Under the pieces are notes generated by a model. It made no database searches and had not been told where the DNA came from. It saw only the letters and a list, made by a program, of their open reading frames with translations. Shown here in pieces: positions 62,263 through 64,000 of a stretch of DNA of 64,000 nt. The position numbers were made by a program, and so were the translations under genes. This stretch comes from Planctomycetota bacterium. GTDB taxonomy: Bacteria; Planctomycetota; UBA1135; UBA2386. The stretch is from assembly GCA_016794565.1 (NCBI GenBank), contig JAEUHQ010000082.1:1-64000 (forward strand), given 5' to 3'. Positions within the stretch are counted from its first letter, which is position 1. Every line of letters starts with the position of its first letter.

Positions 62263-64000
62263 TCACTTCGCCGCGCTCGTCGCCTTCGCGAACGCGTCCG
62301 CGCCGCCGACGATCGGCAGTTCGAGCGACGTACCGGCGAGATCGACGGTGAGTTCGGTGCCCGCCGCGGGCCACAGGGTGAAGTCGTGGTCGCTGGCGAA
62401 GATCATCAGGCCGATGCGTTCGCCGGCCGCGATCACCTGGTCGTCGGGCACGAGGTCGAACGTCACGTCGACGAACTCGCCGGGCACGAGCGGCTTGCCC
62501 TTCACCGCGCCGCCGTGGTTCTGCGGATCGGCCCAGCCGCGCGTGATGACGTTGTCCGTGATGCGCGCCTTGGTCGTCCACGGCAGCGACACGAGCCAGA
62601 TGGAGAGGTTCGTCGCCGGCTTGCTGCACGCCATGCGCACCGTGATGCGCGGAGTGCCTGAGAGGTGCAGTGGCGCCGCGAGCGGCGCGCTCGAGTAGAG
62701 CAGGCGGTTCGGCGACGTCTCCGCCATGGCCATCGTGGCGCCTTTCACGTCGGCGTCGTCGACGAGCTTCTCCTTCGCGTCGGCGCCCTTCGCGATTCCG
62801 AGGCCGCCGACCGCGCTGCCGCCGGCGGTCGGGTACAGCGTCACCGGCTTCGCCTCCGGGTTCGGATAGTCCGCGTACGGCGTCGGCCGGCTCGGCGGAT
62901 CGCCTTCGCGCACGATCCACGCCTTCGGGTCCTTCTCGATGCCGTTGTCGACGCCGTAGAGCCAGTGCGTGAGCCAGCGGTTCAGCAGCTCCTTCGGCGG
63001 CTGGCCGCCGTGGCCGGCCTGGTGGAAGTAGGCCATGCACGGCAGGCCCTTGGCCTTCACCGCCGCATAGATCCGCACGCTGTGCTCGGGCATCACGTTC
63101 CAGTCGTTCCAGCCGTGCGCCATCAGCATCGAGCACTTCATCGGGCCGAGGTCGAGCAGGTAGTCGCGCTGCGCCCAGAAGTCGTTCCAGTCACCCGTGA
63201 GGCGGTCGGCCTTCGCCTTCAGTTCGTCGTCGCGCACGTGCTGCTTGCACCAGTCGCGCTTCTTCGGATCGCCGCTGTCGATGAAGTCGAACAGCACGTC
63301 GACGTCTTCGCCCATGTAGCCACCCGGATGCCGGACCAGCCCGTTGCTGCGGTAGTAGTGGTAGTACGACGTGTTGGGCGCGATCGGCACGATCGTCACG
63401 AGACCATCGACGCCGGTCGTCGCCGCGGCGAGCGGCAGCGTGCCGTTGTACGAGGTGCCCATCATCGCGACCTTGCCGCTGCACCACGTCGCCTTGACCT
63501 CCTCGCCGCCCTGCGCCGCGGTGAAGGCCTTCGCGCGGCCGCAGAGCCAGTCGATGACCGCCTTCGGCGCGAGGGACTCGTTGTCGCCGCCGAGCGACGG
63601 GCAACCCTGCGAGAACCCGGTGCCGGGCGACGAAGACTGCACGACGGCGAATCCGCGCGGCACCCAGGCCTGCGCCTTCACTTCGGCCATCGGCGACTCT
63701 TCGAGCACTCCGGGCGGCCCCTGCACGACGATCGGCGGCATCTCGGGGCGCGGCTTCGGCTCGGCGCCGAGCTCCTGGTGCGGGTCCCAGAAGTACTGCT
63801 TCTCGTCGGAGCCGACGCCGAGGAAGTACGGGCTCGTCTCGTAGATCACCGGCACCTTCAGGCCCTCGGTGTCCGTCTGCTTCGGCCGCACGACACTCGT
63901 GTGCATGCGGTCCTTCTCGCCGTCGCCGTCGGAGTCGAACTCGGTCTCGACCCACAGCACCTCGCGGACCCACTCCCGCGACTTGCGGAACGCGGGAACG
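62263..64000 (-). CDS. Xaa-Pro dipeptidyl-peptidase (CocE/NonD, S15 family), 5' end outside window
   Basis: The last 578 residues of the gene are present; the frame is open to the window edge (FRKSREWVREVLWVETEFDSDG). The alpha/beta-hydrolase core shows nucleophile GTSYNG, acid in AHGWNDWN and histidine in HQAGHGG. A C-terminal beta-sandwich (about the last 170 residues, ending in ELPIVGGADAF) is the domain typical of S15 peptidases. The enzyme removes Xaa-Pro dipeptides. GTG 63960 should not be taken as the start, because conserved sequence continues upstream. Confidence 0.92.
   Translation of the reverse strand, partial: VPAFRKSREWVREVLWVETEFDSDGDGEKDRMHTSVVRPKQTDTEGLKVPVIYETSPYFLGVGSDEKQYFWDPHQELGAEPKPRPEMPPIVVQGPPGVLEESPMAEVKAQAWVPRGFAVVQSSSPGTGFSQGCPSLGGDNESLAPKAVIDWLCGRAKAFTAAQGGEEVKATWCSGKVAMMGTSYNGTLPLAAATTGVDGLVTIVPIAPNTSYYHYYRSNGLVRHPGGYMGEDVDVLFDFIDSGDPKKRDWCKQHVRDDELKAKADRLTGDWNDFWAQRDYLLDLGPMKCSMLMAHGWNDWNVMPEHSVRIYAAVKAKGLPCMAYFHQAGHGGQPPKELLNRWLTHWLYGVDNGIEKDPKAWIVREGDPPSRPTPYADYPNPEAKPVTLYPTAGGSAVGGLGIAKGADAKEKLVDDADVKGATMAMAETSPNRLLYSSAPLAAPLHLSGTPRITVRMACSKPATNLSIWLVSLPWTTKARITDNVITRGWADPQNHGGAVKGKPLVPGEFVDVTFDLVPDDQVIAAGERIGLMIFASDHDFTLWPAAGTELTVDLAGTSLELPIVGGADAFAKATSAAK

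Overview
The window is 64 kb of very GC-rich bacterial chromosome, densely packed with genes on both strands. There is no sign of phage, plasmid, insertion sequence or CRISPR. The mix of content suggests a Planctomycetota-like organism: many lipoproteins and secreted proteins of unknown family, a DUF58/transglutaminase block, M56/BlaI regulators, FG-GAP proteins, a stand-alone cyclodeaminase, and a beta-barrel next to large multihaem cytochromes. This is inferred from gene content; no marker gene here settles the phylum.

Layout. 0-8.7 kb: sensor histidine kinase, TPR lipoprotein, small membrane protein, Ser/Thr kinase, secreted zinc protease and a partner. 9-15.6 kb: a LOR/SDR ornithine cyclodeaminase-like enzyme and a MoxR/DUF58/transglutaminase operon. 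15.6-25.5 kb: a GT-C type membrane glycosyltransferase facing a five-gene operon (cyclodeaminase, iPGM, M28 peptidase, giant lipoprotein, tandem retropepsin) in which every junction is a 4-nt ATGA overlap. 25.6-33.2 kb: small lipoproteins, a phosphoesterase and a glcDEF glycolate oxidase operon with a TPR protein. 33.2-36.1 kb: a BlaI / M56 peptidase / secreted coiled-coil operon with two visible operator dyads. 36.2-41.2 kb: a secreted protein, PilT and polyphosphate kinase. 41.2-42.2 kb: a frameshifted pseudogene, then tRNA-Asp with a clear terminator and promoter. 42.5-48.3 kb: mixed genes including a TerB/DnaJ protein, OsmC, endonuclease I and an SGNH hydrolase. 48.4-57.4 kb: an SRPBCC-PhyH fusion oxygenase and a porin-cytochrome cluster. 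57.4-64 kb: a giant FG-GAP protein, an MmcQ/YjbR protein and an incomplete Xaa-Pro dipeptidyl peptidase.

The most interesting block is 49.9-57.4 kb. A periplasmic or surface cytochrome with 18 haem-binding motifs is divergent from an outer-membrane beta-barrel. The barrel is followed 26 nt later by a 1210-residue protein joining a ten-haem cytochrome to an LVIVD-type propeller. Together they could form an electron conduit across the outer membrane. Other points worth attention are the tandem retropepsin lipoprotein, an apparently circularly permuted binding protein, the BlaI operators placed over a leaderless promoter, and a recurring TAGNNT box only a few bases before several start codons.
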